From Oleispira sp036960605 (lineage in GTDB: Bacteria; Pseudomonadota; Gammaproteobacteria; Pseudomonadales; Oceanobacteraceae), in contig JBALXI010000016.1 in the NCBI GenBank assembly GCA_036960605.1, positions 1-64,000 on the forward strand: a stretch of 64,000 nt of DNA, given 5' to 3'. How positions within the stretch are numbered: position 1 is the first letter of the stretch; each line of letters begins with the position of its first letter. A program made the position numbers and the translations under genes. Shown piece after piece: positions 37,401 to 45,912 of the stretch. A model generated the notes under the pieces. That model saw only the letters and a program-made list of their open reading frames with translations, made no database searches and was not told where the DNA came from.

Positions 37401-38169
37401 TGTCTTTAAGCAGCAGCAGAAATCGTTAGGCAATTTACCCGCTGCAGGGTTTGCAGATTACCTACTCACTCAAAGTGAAAACAAAATAGCGCCCTTGATT
37501 ACAGAAATTAGCAGCACGTTCTCTGAAACAGGAGGCCGTATAGGAAAGATGCCGCCTCAAAGCGATAGCTTAATACTTGAGGAGTATCAGTTGAGTGGGC
37601 AGCTGGAGCATTTAATTAATCGCGATGATCTTCTTTCTGGCAACACAGATCAAAGCGGCAGCTATCCAAATAACGTTCAGCAGGTTTTCCATTTTCGCAG
37701 TGGCGGTTTCAAAGCTAAGCAGATCATTAATCTCTGGTTAGAACATTTATTTGCCTGCGCTACCGGTAGGAATATGGGTAACAGTATTGGGCTAGGCATT
37801 AATAAAGAAGGCGAGGTCGATAAATGTGAGTTTACGGCAGTCAATCCTGAAATGGCCCAGCACTATTTATTAATCCTGATTGAATTTATGAATCAATGCT
37901 ATCGCCAGCCACAAGTGTTCTTTTTGCAATTAGCGTTTAGTTATTTAACCGCTGCTGCGGAAAAACAAGAGGGTGTTTTAGACAAGGCATTAGACAGTGA
38001 ATTCAGCGAACTTAATGATGAATTTGTTCAGCGCTGCTTTGCTCAAACGATTGCAGACGATCATGTGAAATTTCTATCTGACCATAAAAGCTTGTGGCAA
38101 GGGCTATTAGCGCCGCTACTGGATCATAGAGTCAGTGATGATGCTGATGAAAAGGAGGACGCATCATGA
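34477..38169 (+). CDS. recC: Exodeoxyribonuclease V subunit gamma (RecC)
   Basis: RecC subunit of the RecBCD helicase-nuclease, which processes double-strand breaks and recognises Chi. The start at ATG 34477 gives MFRLYHSNDLDVLKELL, matching the conserved RecC N-terminus; a TTG at 34450 is in frame but unlikely. The 1,230 residues compare with about 1,120 in Escherichia coli. Conserved blocks include P-F-I-P-E-Q-I-L-V-Q-S-Q-G-M-A-H-W-L, A-A-N-I-E-F-P-L-P-S-S-F, and G-M-N-D-V-D-Y-P-R-R. An insert rich in Lys, Glu and Ser (about residues 123-150) accounts for some extra length. The stop overlaps the recB start (ATGA), so translation is coupled. Confidence 0.96.
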   Translation: MFRLYHSNDLDVLKELLVHQMKQGDSDPFIPEQILVQSQGMAHWLKLQIAESLGIAANIEFPLPSSFVWKVYNSVKPDLPERSHFEKESMTWKLMRLLPTLINEKENEELFAPIAHYLDDNKSEVKKTDDEKSKEAASNESATTDRSKINQQKVFALAEKIADTFDQYLVYRPDWLLDWEAGKDEIEGGDISNQPWQPELWRRLVKDSEELGHSLFHRARLTDQLVDIVREGKEGLKTLLPTSSAEHPARIFVFGIAALPGTYWQVLNAISEHVDVHFFLLNPCRNFWGDIVNEKTRAKLLQKDASLASYFNVGNPLLASWGKLGRDFVTLTHEAANEAGRERYFQDIEAFVDVAEDEKGSAKNLLKNIQLDFLELRNRSEAAFGSEALEHSNAKLAVDKDDQSIQFVSAHSPLREVQTLFDQMLSWFDQDALAQKNQQAGHEHSALKPRDILVMVPDIDIYAPYIEAVFGSASDDLRIPWAIADQALNKENLIIDSFLRLLQLPSSRLTITDIIEFLDVPAIAQKFDIELKDLDQIKHWLSSANIRWGLDESHRSDLGLPSWDDNSWFKGLQQLLLGLVMPDNAHALDQYWPVPGVTGSQGELLGKLMAFVDQLSHWYQILHQQKSVEHYLSHEEWQDLLLRLISDFYPQQAQDENGLSDQLVLQKIRDQVQRWQEELELAGFNRELDQGLSHGVILQYLTGCLTKQVGWQRFLAGPVNFCTLMPMRSIPFKIVCMLGMNDVDYPRRVPPQGFDLMAQGAYRRGDRSRREDDRYLFLEAVVAAQNKLYISYRGRDSRENNELQPCVLVSELIDYLANGYVLKGDEDLPHKDSEKHLRKHLIREQLLQPFNAQYFSSIANDSKSYQKLWQQVAIASNELASDSSLTNDQPANDSTFVIAPLTDDRDDNIRLYPELDDIKQCLINPCKFFMQRRLKVNLTQYWDETEVDEPFALDNLQTYLLNEALLATRLEGREDVFKQQQKSLGNLPAAGFADYLLTQSENKIAPLITEISSTFSETGGRIGKMPPQSDSLILEEYQLSGQLEHLINRDDLLSGNTDQSGSYPNNVQQVFHFRSGGFKAKQIINLWLEHLFACATGRNMGNSIGLGINKEGEVDKCEFTAVNPEMAQHYLLILIEFMNQCYRQPQVFFLQLAFSYLTAAAEKQEGVLDKALDSEFSELNDEFVQRCFAQTIADDHVKFLSDHKSLWQGLLAPLLDHRVSDDADEKEDAS

Positions 38170-41100
38170 AAATTTTACAAGCTGAAAGCTTTCCTCTGCT
38201 AGGAAAAAGCCTTATCGAAGCCAGTGCCGGTACGGGTAAAACCTATACCATTGCCAACTTATATCTGCGCGTTTTACTCGGAGATCACTCACTGGGTTTA
38301 AAAGCCGTTGACCGTATTTTAGTGGTTACCTTTACTCGAGCTGCGACCGAAGAATTACGTGGCCGTATCCGTGATCGTATTCGTGAACTTTATGAAGATG
38401 TATTGCGACTTGAGCAGGATCCAGAAAATCCCGTCGATAGTGAGGTAAAGGAGTTAATCCTACGTACTCAGGATAATTTCTACAGTGAAGAGCAGCCCAA
38501 GAAAATGGCGCTTACCGACTGGCTACAAGCTAATTTATCGCAAATGGATGAGTCGTCGGTTTTTACAATTCATGGTTTTTGCCAGCGTATATTAAAGCAG
38601 TTCGCCTTTGACAGTGGTGTCGGTTTTGAATCAGAAATGATTTTAGACGCGCAAGAATACCTAAGGCGAGCAGCGCAAGATTATTGGCGTGAGCTTGCTT
38701 ACCCAATGGATCAGGAACAATTAACCGCGTTACTCGGGCAGATCTCTAGCCCAGAAGATGTATTCTGGAAAGTCCGGGGTTGGTTACAGCAAGACGATAT
38801 CGAGTTATTACCCGCGGCAAAGTCGAATCTAGACTTCTCAAGTGCATGGACAAAGGCTAAATCAAGTTATGAAGCCGCAGTAACGGTCTGGCAAGAATTA
38901 CCAGAACAAGACCTTAATGACTTAATTGAAAACTCTGGCGTCGATAAGCGCAGTTTCTCGAAAAGTACGCGTCCTAAACGAGTTGCGGCCGCGAAAGCTT
39001 TCTTTTCTGCTAGTGCGCATTTTACCGGAAAAGTCCCTAAAGATGTTTTAGAGCTAGGGCAAGAAAACTTATTCATCAAAACTAAAAAAGGTGAAGCTCC
39101 GCAGCATCAGGCATTTTGTTTAATCGATGAACTCGTTAATGATTGTGAGCAGATGGCAGCGGTATTGCCGCATCATATGTTGGCGCAGGTGAAGGCTAAG
39201 TTCTGGGCATCGATGGAACAAGCGAACTTAATGAATCCCGATGATTTATTACGCTTGTTAGCCAATGCTTTACGCGGCTCTCATGGGGAAGCGCTGGCTG
39301 AGCATATTCGCCAACAATATCCTTTTGCCATGATTGATGAATTTCAAGATACCGACAGCTTGCAGTATGAAATTTTTAATCAAGTCTATAGCAACGAAGA
39401 AAGCTCTGGACTGTATATGATCGGCGATCCTAAACAGGCGATTTACAGTTTCCGCGGGGCCGATATTTTTACTTACCTGCAAGCGGGTAAGTCATTAGAG
39501 GAAGACAGACGTTTTACTCTGAATAAGAACTGGCGCAGTCATAGTGATCTGGTATCCGCGACTAATGAGTTGTTTTCGCGTCATAGTGAACCTTTTGTTT
39601 TACCCGGTAAAATCGAATTTCAGTCGGTGCTGTCGGCGGGAAAATCGGATAAAAACTTCTTTCATTACCGTGGCCAAGATAAATGTGCTCCTCTGCATTT
39701 GTTATTAAACTCAGAAGGCACTAATCGCGATCATGGTCGCTATAACGCCGCTGAAATGTGTGCCAAAAGTATTCAGAACTTATTGCTAAAAGGCTGTTTG
39801 GTCTCAGATAAAGACAGCTCAGAAGAGAGTCCGAGCAGCGTCGGTGCTGGTGATATTGCTGTATTAGTGCATAACCGTAAACAAGCCAAGCTAGTGAAGA
39901 ATAATTTAAAATTGTTGGGTATTAATAGCGTATTTTTATCTCGCGACAGTGTTTTAAATTCGATTGAAGCACGAGATTTATTACGCTGGCTCAATGCCAT
40001 TGCAGAACCTCAAAATGAGCGACTATTACGCAATGCGCTAGCCTGTGAAAGTTTGGATTATGGCGCTCATTATTTAGCGTCGTTATTAGAGGATGAGGCG
40101 CGCTGGGAAACGGAACTGGCTCAGCTCTATCAATTACGTGAACGCTTTAACCAGCGTGGTGTAATGGCCTTTCTCATGGCTTGGCTAGAAATGAAGCCAG
40201 CGGCTCTTGATGACGGAGCGCAGGATGGCGAGGCAGAACCTTTGGCGGTGCGTTTGCGCAAACAGGCTGATGGCGAACGTAAATTAACCAACTTCTTACA
40301 CCTAGGTGAAGTTTTACAGCATGCCAGTCGCGAACTGGGTATTCAATCGGGATTTTATAACAGCGATGGTAAGGGCTTATTAACCTTGCTGCGCTGGTAT
40401 TCTGATCGCTGTCAAAATGCGTTGTTGAATCAATCGGAAGAGCAACAGATACGCTTAGAGAGTGATGCCAATCTAGTTCAGATTGTTACCATTCATAAGA
40501 GTAAAGGCTTGCAGTACCCGGTTGTATTTTTACCCTTCTGCTGGGATGAAGATAATAACGCGGTAAGGTTTGATGCGGTTTATCATACGGAAAAGAAAGG
40601 TGACGGTGATGATAAATCGGTATTAACCATTCATACCAAGGCCGATAATGAGGCTAAGAAAAAACATGTGGCGGAAGTGCGCGCCGAAGCCATGCGATTG
40701 TTGTATGTGGCGCTAACCCGTGCTGAGCAAGCGTGCTTTGTGCAGCTTGAGAATATCGTAAAGCAGCTGAAAGGTGGCCCGAAAGGATTGTTAATGAATT
40801 CGGCCATTGGTTATTTGCTAGAGCAAGATGCTGTCAGTATCGATGCTTTGAAAGAGCGATTTAGTGAAGTGATTACTGATGGGAAATTATCCGTCAGTTA
40901 TTACACAGATTGGTTAACCACGATGGACAGTATTCCATCCATCGAAAAGGATCAGGTCGAAGAACAAACAGAACTAAGCTTGGCTAAATTTCACGGTAAG
41001 GTTTGGGATAACTGGCGCTTAACCAGTTATAGCCAGTTAGCCAAGTTGGATACCGAGCATAATCAAGGACATGCAGAAAACGATCATCATAGCGATATCG

Positions 41101-41993
41101 TACTCGGTTCAGGCAGCCAGTTTGATACGGACGCCGAGACCCTATCGTCGACGCTGAATGATAGTGAAATGGATGCTGAAGACATAGCAACTGAAGAAGC
41201 AGATTCTATTAAAGGGTTAACGCCCTTTGATTTCCCTAGGGGGGCAACTCCCGGAACTTGCTTGCACGGTATTCTAGAGAATTGGGACTTTGTTGATGGT
41301 GATCAGTTGTCCGAGCAGGTGGGTAATCAATTAAAGTTTTATGGTATCGATGACGAATATTCCCCTATGTTGATTGACTGGATGCAGCAGGTAGTGGGCC
41401 AGCCTCTTGTAGAAGCTCAGTGTTGTTTAGCCAATGTGAGTGAAAGTAATCGCTTGGTTGAAATGGAATTTTATCTGCCGATGACCGAAATTCGTGCCTC
41501 GGGTATTATGCCGTTATTAGACGGACGTCGCTTAGCCTTTCAGCCCATGCGAGGTCAGTTAAAAGGTTTTATCGATTTAATATTCCGTCAGGACGGTCGC
41601 TATTATGTGGCCGATTATAAATCGAATTACCTCGGTGATCAGATCAGTGACTATCAGCCCGGCGCTTTGACCGAGGCGATGGAGCATCATCAATACGATT
41701 TACAGTATTGGATCTACAGCATCGCAGTGGATCAATATTTGAGCCATCGTATTCCCAATTATGATTATGAAACGCATTTTGGTGGTGTTTATTATTTCTT
41801 CTTGCGGGGAATGAACGGTAAGTCCGATGGCGAGGGTGTATTTTTTACCCGTCCCGAAAAATCTCAGCTAGACAAGTGGCGCAGCTGGTTACTCGGGGTT
41901 GAGTCTTCTAAAACGGCTAACGTATCTGAATCTACTGAGGTTTCTGATGATAATGTGGATGCAGATGAAAATAATCAAATGGGGTTGTTCTAA
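38166..41993 (+). CDS. recB: Exodeoxyribonuclease V subunit beta (RecB)
   Basis: RecB subunit, a 3'-5' SF1 helicase fused to the nuclease of RecBCD; 1,275 residues. It has Walker A EASAGTGKTYTIANLYLRVL near residue 18, motif II M-I-D-E-F-Q-D-T-D-S-L-Q near 390, the V-T-I-H-K-S-K-G-L-Q-Y-P motif near 775 and R-L-L-Y-V-A-L-T-R-A near 845. The C-terminal nuclease keeps F-I-D-L-I-F-R and D-Y-K-S-N, so the active site looks intact. The linker before the nuclease (about 960-1015) is strongly acidic and Ser/Asp-rich, longer than usual. The gene overlaps recC by 4 bases and recD by 1 base. Confidence 0.97.
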   Translation: MKILQAESFPLLGKSLIEASAGTGKTYTIANLYLRVLLGDHSLGLKAVDRILVVTFTRAATEELRGRIRDRIRELYEDVLRLEQDPENPVDSEVKELILRTQDNFYSEEQPKKMALTDWLQANLSQMDESSVFTIHGFCQRILKQFAFDSGVGFESEMILDAQEYLRRAAQDYWRELAYPMDQEQLTALLGQISSPEDVFWKVRGWLQQDDIELLPAAKSNLDFSSAWTKAKSSYEAAVTVWQELPEQDLNDLIENSGVDKRSFSKSTRPKRVAAAKAFFSASAHFTGKVPKDVLELGQENLFIKTKKGEAPQHQAFCLIDELVNDCEQMAAVLPHHMLAQVKAKFWASMEQANLMNPDDLLRLLANALRGSHGEALAEHIRQQYPFAMIDEFQDTDSLQYEIFNQVYSNEESSGLYMIGDPKQAIYSFRGADIFTYLQAGKSLEEDRRFTLNKNWRSHSDLVSATNELFSRHSEPFVLPGKIEFQSVLSAGKSDKNFFHYRGQDKCAPLHLLLNSEGTNRDHGRYNAAEMCAKSIQNLLLKGCLVSDKDSSEESPSSVGAGDIAVLVHNRKQAKLVKNNLKLLGINSVFLSRDSVLNSIEARDLLRWLNAIAEPQNERLLRNALACESLDYGAHYLASLLEDEARWETELAQLYQLRERFNQRGVMAFLMAWLEMKPAALDDGAQDGEAEPLAVRLRKQADGERKLTNFLHLGEVLQHASRELGIQSGFYNSDGKGLLTLLRWYSDRCQNALLNQSEEQQIRLESDANLVQIVTIHKSKGLQYPVVFLPFCWDEDNNAVRFDAVYHTEKKGDGDDKSVLTIHTKADNEAKKKHVAEVRAEAMRLLYVALTRAEQACFVQLENIVKQLKGGPKGLLMNSAIGYLLEQDAVSIDALKERFSEVITDGKLSVSYYTDWLTTMDSIPSIEKDQVEEQTELSLAKFHGKVWDNWRLTSYSQLAKLDTEHNQGHAENDHHSDIVLGSGSQFDTDAETLSSTLNDSEMDAEDIATEEADSIKGLTPFDFPRGATPGTCLHGILENWDFVDGDQLSEQVGNQLKFYGIDDEYSPMLIDWMQQVVGQPLVEAQCCLANVSESNRLVEMEFYLPMTEIRASGIMPLLDGRRLAFQPMRGQLKGFIDLIFRQDGRYYVADYKSNYLGDQISDYQPGALTEAMEHHQYDLQYWIYSIAVDQYLSHRIPNYDYETHFGGVYYFFLRGMNGKSDGEGVFFTRPEKSQLDKWRSWLLGVESSKTANVSESTEVSDDNVDADENNQMGLF

Positions 41994-44215
41994 TGACGAA
42001 TATTAATGCGGCTCCTATAGATTCGAATGTTACTGATTTGAATACGTTTGATGTAAATATGAGCAGAAATTTAAAACCTTGGCTCAAAACAGTGTTCGAG
42101 AAAAATCCGCAAACAGAAGGTCAAAGCAGTGATTTTAATTTAAAAGCAATCGATCTAGAATTAGCCAATAGCTTGTGTCTGAATGAAATAACGCTATCGA
42201 AAAAGCAGGCTAATAAGCTTACAGAAAATAATATTGTAAAAGATCATGATGAAAGCAGTCTTAAGCTTTATGCTTTTTTGATTATTAAGTTAAGTCAGGC
42301 GTTAAGTCGTGGTGAAGTCTGTATTGAGTTAGCGCAGTTGTATGATGTTCAGCAAAAAACAGGTGTTGCACTTGCTGATATTAATGGCTATCTACAGCAT
42401 TTTACTACGATTCATACGATTGAAATTTCAAATGCTGAAACAGATTTAAGCTCGCTAGCCAAACAGAATCCTTATGAGCTGGTGGTTAATTATCCTTTAG
42501 TCGCAATGCAAGGGCGGCTCTATTTTTCTCGTTATTGGTTTTACCAGCAGCAGGTTTTTTATTCGATAAATGCTCGCTTAACGGATCAGCAAGCTGCACT
42601 GATTGAAACCGGCGCCGATAGTGAACTGAGTAAGAATCTTCAGGCTTTGTTTCCTAAACTAGTCGATGAAATAAAGAAGAATGAAGAGTCTCAAATTGCA
42701 CAGCCTAACTGGCAAATGTTAGCCGCGGCCAGTGCCTGTATTAATCGCTTTAGTGTGATCACGGGCGGCCCAGGTACCGGTAAAACGACCACGGTCACGC
42801 GTTTGTTAGCCGCACTCATCAGTCAGCAACCTAACTTACGTATCGCACTTGCAGCGCCAACGGGAAAAGCAGCGGCGCGTTTAGTTGAATCTATTTTGGC
42901 GGCGAAAGCCACGCTCGCTGAGACGTTTCCTTTGGCCGCGAAAATTCCCGTCACCAGTTTTACCTTACATCGTTTATTAGGTTGGCGCCCGAATGGCTTT
43001 TCATACAATCATAAAAAAACCTTACCGTATGACCTGGTGATCATCGATGAAGCTTCCATGGTTGATTTACCGATGATGGCGCAATTAATGGAAGCACTGG
43101 GTGATCATACGCGTTTGATCTTATTGGGCGATAAAGATCAGTTAGCCTCTGTAGAAGCAGGCAGTGTGCTTGGAGATTTGTGTGATAGCGGTGTGATGGT
43201 GAATGGCTATCATGCTCATGGATTGCAGATAGAAAGAGCAAGGCAGCTAGAAGAGCTTTGTGGGCTTCCCAGGGGGAATCTAAATGAGTATGTCGAAGCT
43301 GATGCTCCGTTAATGGCCAATAGTTTAACCCAGCTAAGAGTGAGTTATCGTTTTACCCACGACTCAGGTATTGGCAAGCTTGCGGCTGCGGTAAATGCAG
43401 GACGTTTTGAACAAGTTCAGAAAAGCTTTCAGCAGTATGACGATATTAAGCGTTATGGCTGTTTAGCTACGCCTTTTAGCAAAAATATTTCGGCGGAAAG
43501 TATTGCGGCCGAGCAGGCTTGGCAGCAGCAAGTTATAAGCGGCTACAGTCATTACCTCACGGCGATCGAGCAGGGTATTAGCCCGTATGAGGTATTGCAG
43601 TTATTTAATCAATTTCAATTATTATGCGCGTTACGCCAAGGCAGTTCAGGTTTAAATGCACTGAATGAACGGGTGCAGAACTTACTGCAAGGGCGAGGGC
43701 TGTTAAGCATTGATAGCAGTGCGGTTTCCATGGAACAAAATCGTTGGTATGTCGGTCGGCCAGTGATGATCAGTCGCAATGATTATGAACTTAATTTATT
43801 CAACGGCGATATCGGTATTGCGATGATGGTCGCTGGTAATGATGGCCGCGAAGAATTAAGAGTCTGCTTTGTTGCAGGTGATTCGAGTGCTTCTAAATCT
43901 GCTGCCTCTAAGTCTGGTGCCTCTAAGTCGGGTACTGCGGGTTCTAAAGTCCGCCAGTTATTACCGACCCGTTTGCCGGCGCATGAAACCGCTTTTGCGA
44001 TGACTGTGCATAAAAGCCAGGGTTCTGAGTTTGCGGATGTGGCGCTGGTACTACCTGAGAATTACTCCCCCGTGATTAGTCGTGAATTAATTTATACGGC
44101 TATTACTCGTGGTAAGAAGAGCTTTTCTTTGTATTCAAATGATGAGGTTCTAACGGCTGGAGTACGCTCACGGATAGAGCGGGCGAGTGGTTTACGGGAT
44201 TTACTGTTTAAATAA
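41993..44215 (+). CDS. recD: Exodeoxyribonuclease V subunit alpha (RecD)
   Basis: RecD subunit, the 5'-3' SF1B helicase of RecBCD; 740 residues against about 608 in Escherichia coli. It has Walker A GGPGTGKTTT near residue 258, Walker B V-I-I-D-E-A-S-M-V-D near 350, and the C-terminal F-A-M-T-V-H-K-S-Q-G-S-E-F motif near 670. The extra length comes from an N-terminal extension and several inserts, including a low-complexity stretch near residue 635 with repeated (A/G)-A/S-S-K-S-G units. Its ATG overlaps the recB stop (TAATG). No terminator was recognised, but a repeat-rich block follows. Confidence 0.96.
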   Translation: MTNINAAPIDSNVTDLNTFDVNMSRNLKPWLKTVFEKNPQTEGQSSDFNLKAIDLELANSLCLNEITLSKKQANKLTENNIVKDHDESSLKLYAFLIIKLSQALSRGEVCIELAQLYDVQQKTGVALADINGYLQHFTTIHTIEISNAETDLSSLAKQNPYELVVNYPLVAMQGRLYFSRYWFYQQQVFYSINARLTDQQAALIETGADSELSKNLQALFPKLVDEIKKNEESQIAQPNWQMLAAASACINRFSVITGGPGTGKTTTVTRLLAALISQQPNLRIALAAPTGKAAARLVESILAAKATLAETFPLAAKIPVTSFTLHRLLGWRPNGFSYNHKKTLPYDLVIIDEASMVDLPMMAQLMEALGDHTRLILLGDKDQLASVEAGSVLGDLCDSGVMVNGYHAHGLQIERARQLEELCGLPRGNLNEYVEADAPLMANSLTQLRVSYRFTHDSGIGKLAAAVNAGRFEQVQKSFQQYDDIKRYGCLATPFSKNISAESIAAEQAWQQQVISGYSHYLTAIEQGISPYEVLQLFNQFQLLCALRQGSSGLNALNERVQNLLQGRGLLSIDSSAVSMEQNRWYVGRPVMISRNDYELNLFNGDIGIAMMVAGNDGREELRVCFVAGDSSASKSAASKSGASKSGTAGSKVRQLLPTRLPAHETAFAMTVHKSQGSEFADVALVLPENYSPVISRELIYTAITRGKKSFSLYSNDEVLTAGVRSRIERASGLRDLLFK

Positions 44216-44230
44216 AGGCATGTTTTTTCT

Positions 44231-44485
44231 TCGTGTTCTCCGTGGTGAAATGTTTTTATCTTTTAGTTAAGACAAAAGAAATTTACCACAGAGGACACAG
44301 AGCGCTGCGCTTCACAGAGAAGAGCAAGAGAGAGACGTAAAAATAAAAGTAAAAGTAAAAGATCTCAGGTCAGTAACTGTTTTGTGTCAGAAAATCAGTT
44401 CAGTTTTTAGCTATATCTTTGACCTCTTACTTTTCCTCTGTGTTCTCTGTGCCCTCTGTGGTGAAACGCTTTTATTTTTTCTCTT
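44231..44485. repeat. Block of inverted and direct CCTCTGTGG-type repeats
   Basis: Three copies of one motif occur. GTGTTCTCCGTGGTGAAA (44233-44250) and CCCTCTGTGGTGAAAC (44452-44467) are in the same orientation and both continue into a T-rich TTTTA...CTTTTAG tail. ACCACAGAGGACACAGAG (44285-44302) is the reverse complement type, followed by another half (TTCACAGAGA). An extra CCTCTGTGTTCTCTGTG lies at 44435-44451. The central and right copies can pair into a large stem between the convergent recD and oxidoreductase genes. Similar sequences are common interspersed repeats in environmental proteobacteria (recalled, not searched). Confidence 0.75.
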
Positions 44486-45718
44486 TTAGCTCAGCACTTC
44501 AAACTTAAGCTGCGCATCTTTTTCTAGGCGCTCAATTAAGCGATCGCCTAATAAAGTAGAAGTCGTCCAGAAGCCACCTTCTTTATCCGCTAATAATTCT
44601 TTGTCGAGTGCTAAGCAAGCACCGACTTGGCCCAGCATCTGGCTGGTGGATCCGTAACCTGGATCCCCTTGGCCTATTACCTTGGTACGGATTTCTTTGC
44701 CAGCAGGGGTTTTACCGATAAAGCGTATATCGTAGTAGCCTTCGATTTGTTCTTTTGGTGTAGGGCCTTCACCGGGCTTTGGTAGGACATAGTTTGATAA
44801 TACCCAGCGAGTCGGTTTCAGCGCAGCGCCAATAAAGAAAGCACCTAAACCAGCAACGATTCCAGTGGCCGTTAAGCGACCTTTAAAGCCTTTGCCGACT
44901 AGCATGGCTTCGTCATATTTAAAGTCGGTACCGTAAGGGCTTCCCAGGAGTGCATTTGAACGGAAGACAATGCGAGTATTGATGCCGGCCATAATAAAAG
45001 GCGCGGTCCAACCATTGAAGTTTTTATCAAAAATAGGTTTTTTGGTATCAAATTGGCGAGCTTTATAGCCATGATCTTTTGGGCAGATTAAATAAGGATT
45101 CACCAGGTCTTTACGCAAGGCCGGGTCTTTCATTACTTCTTCAGTAATATTCAGCACACTCGCAATAGTACCGCCTGAGGCTCCACCTTTTGCCGCCTTC
45201 ACTCGCATGGAAATATTATTACAGTATTCGCCGAAAGACTTCTTCGCTTCTTTTTGAGTGAAATAAACACCCATATCAGAAGGGATTGAATCGAAACCAC
45301 TGCAATGAACTATACGAGCACCACTGGCTTTCGCGGCAACTTCATATTTCTTCAGCATACGATCAATCCACTGAACTTCACCAGTTAAATCACAATAATC
45401 GGTACCTGACTCCGCGCAGACTTTGACTAACGCTTCACCATAAAGGGCATAGGGTCCAACGGTTGAGATAATGACCTTTGCTTGGTCGCACATGGCTTTG
45501 AGTGCGACTTCATCCTGTGCATCCGCAATAATAGTGGCCAAATCGGGTTGCTGTATTTTTGCTTTAACTTCATCTAGTTTAGCGTGAGATCGGCCCGCAA
45601 TTGCCCACTTAAGGCTTTCTTTGCCTGGCTGGTTAAACTGATTGGTTAAATACTGTACTAATATTTGGCCGACAAAGCTGGTAGCGCCAAATACGATGAC
45701 ATCAAATTGTGAATTCAT
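44486..45718 (-). CDS. Saccharopine dehydrogenase-like NAD(P)-binding oxidoreductase
   Basis: This 410-residue protein has an N-terminal Rossmann fold (D-V-I-V-F-G-A-T-S-F-V-G-Q near residue 6), then a saccharopine-dehydrogenase-like NADP-binding domain with S-T-V-G-P-Y-A-L-Y-G near 90 and C-S-G-F-D-S-I-P-S-D-M-G near 145. This is the set found in membrane-associated trans-acting enoyl reductases and eukaryotic saccharopine dehydrogenase-like oxidoreductases. The segment near 290-305 (ATGIVAGLGAFFIGAAL) is hydrophobic and may associate with membrane. The exact substrate is unknown; lysine catabolism is not supported by neighbours. It is transcribed alone, divergently from dusC and convergent with recD. 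Confidence 0.85.
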   Translation of the reverse strand: MNSQFDVIVFGATSFVGQILVQYLTNQFNQPGKESLKWAIAGRSHAKLDEVKAKIQQPDLATIIADAQDEVALKAMCDQAKVIISTVGPYALYGEALVKVCAESGTDYCDLTGEVQWIDRMLKKYEVAAKASGARIVHCSGFDSIPSDMGVYFTQKEAKKSFGEYCNNISMRVKAAKGGASGGTIASVLNITEEVMKDPALRKDLVNPYLICPKDHGYKARQFDTKKPIFDKNFNGWTAPFIMAGINTRIVFRSNALLGSPYGTDFKYDEAMLVGKGFKGRLTATGIVAGLGAFFIGAALKPTRWVLSNYVLPKPGEGPTPKEQIEGYYDIRFIGKTPAGKEIRTKVIGQGDPGYGSTSQMLGQVGACLALDKELLADKEGGFWTTSTLLGDRLIERLEKDAQLKFEVLS

Positions 45719-45912
45719 GCTGTGACCTTTTTCTGTGTTGGATTTGTTTTTATAATAATGACCTTAGACTAACAAGATTTAACCATTACAGTAATGTCAG
45801 ATGCCGCCAAAGCTGTCATCAACCCGCTTTCTCTTTTACCTAGTGGAGCGGAATTGATATGATCACGCTTTTTATTCTCCTGCTCACTGTTTAACACAAC
45901 CATCGGTACATT

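Noticed and set aside
44231..44485. Possible CRISPR array
   Set aside because: Repeats occur in both orientations with unequal spacing, there are no uniform spacers and no cas genes nearby.
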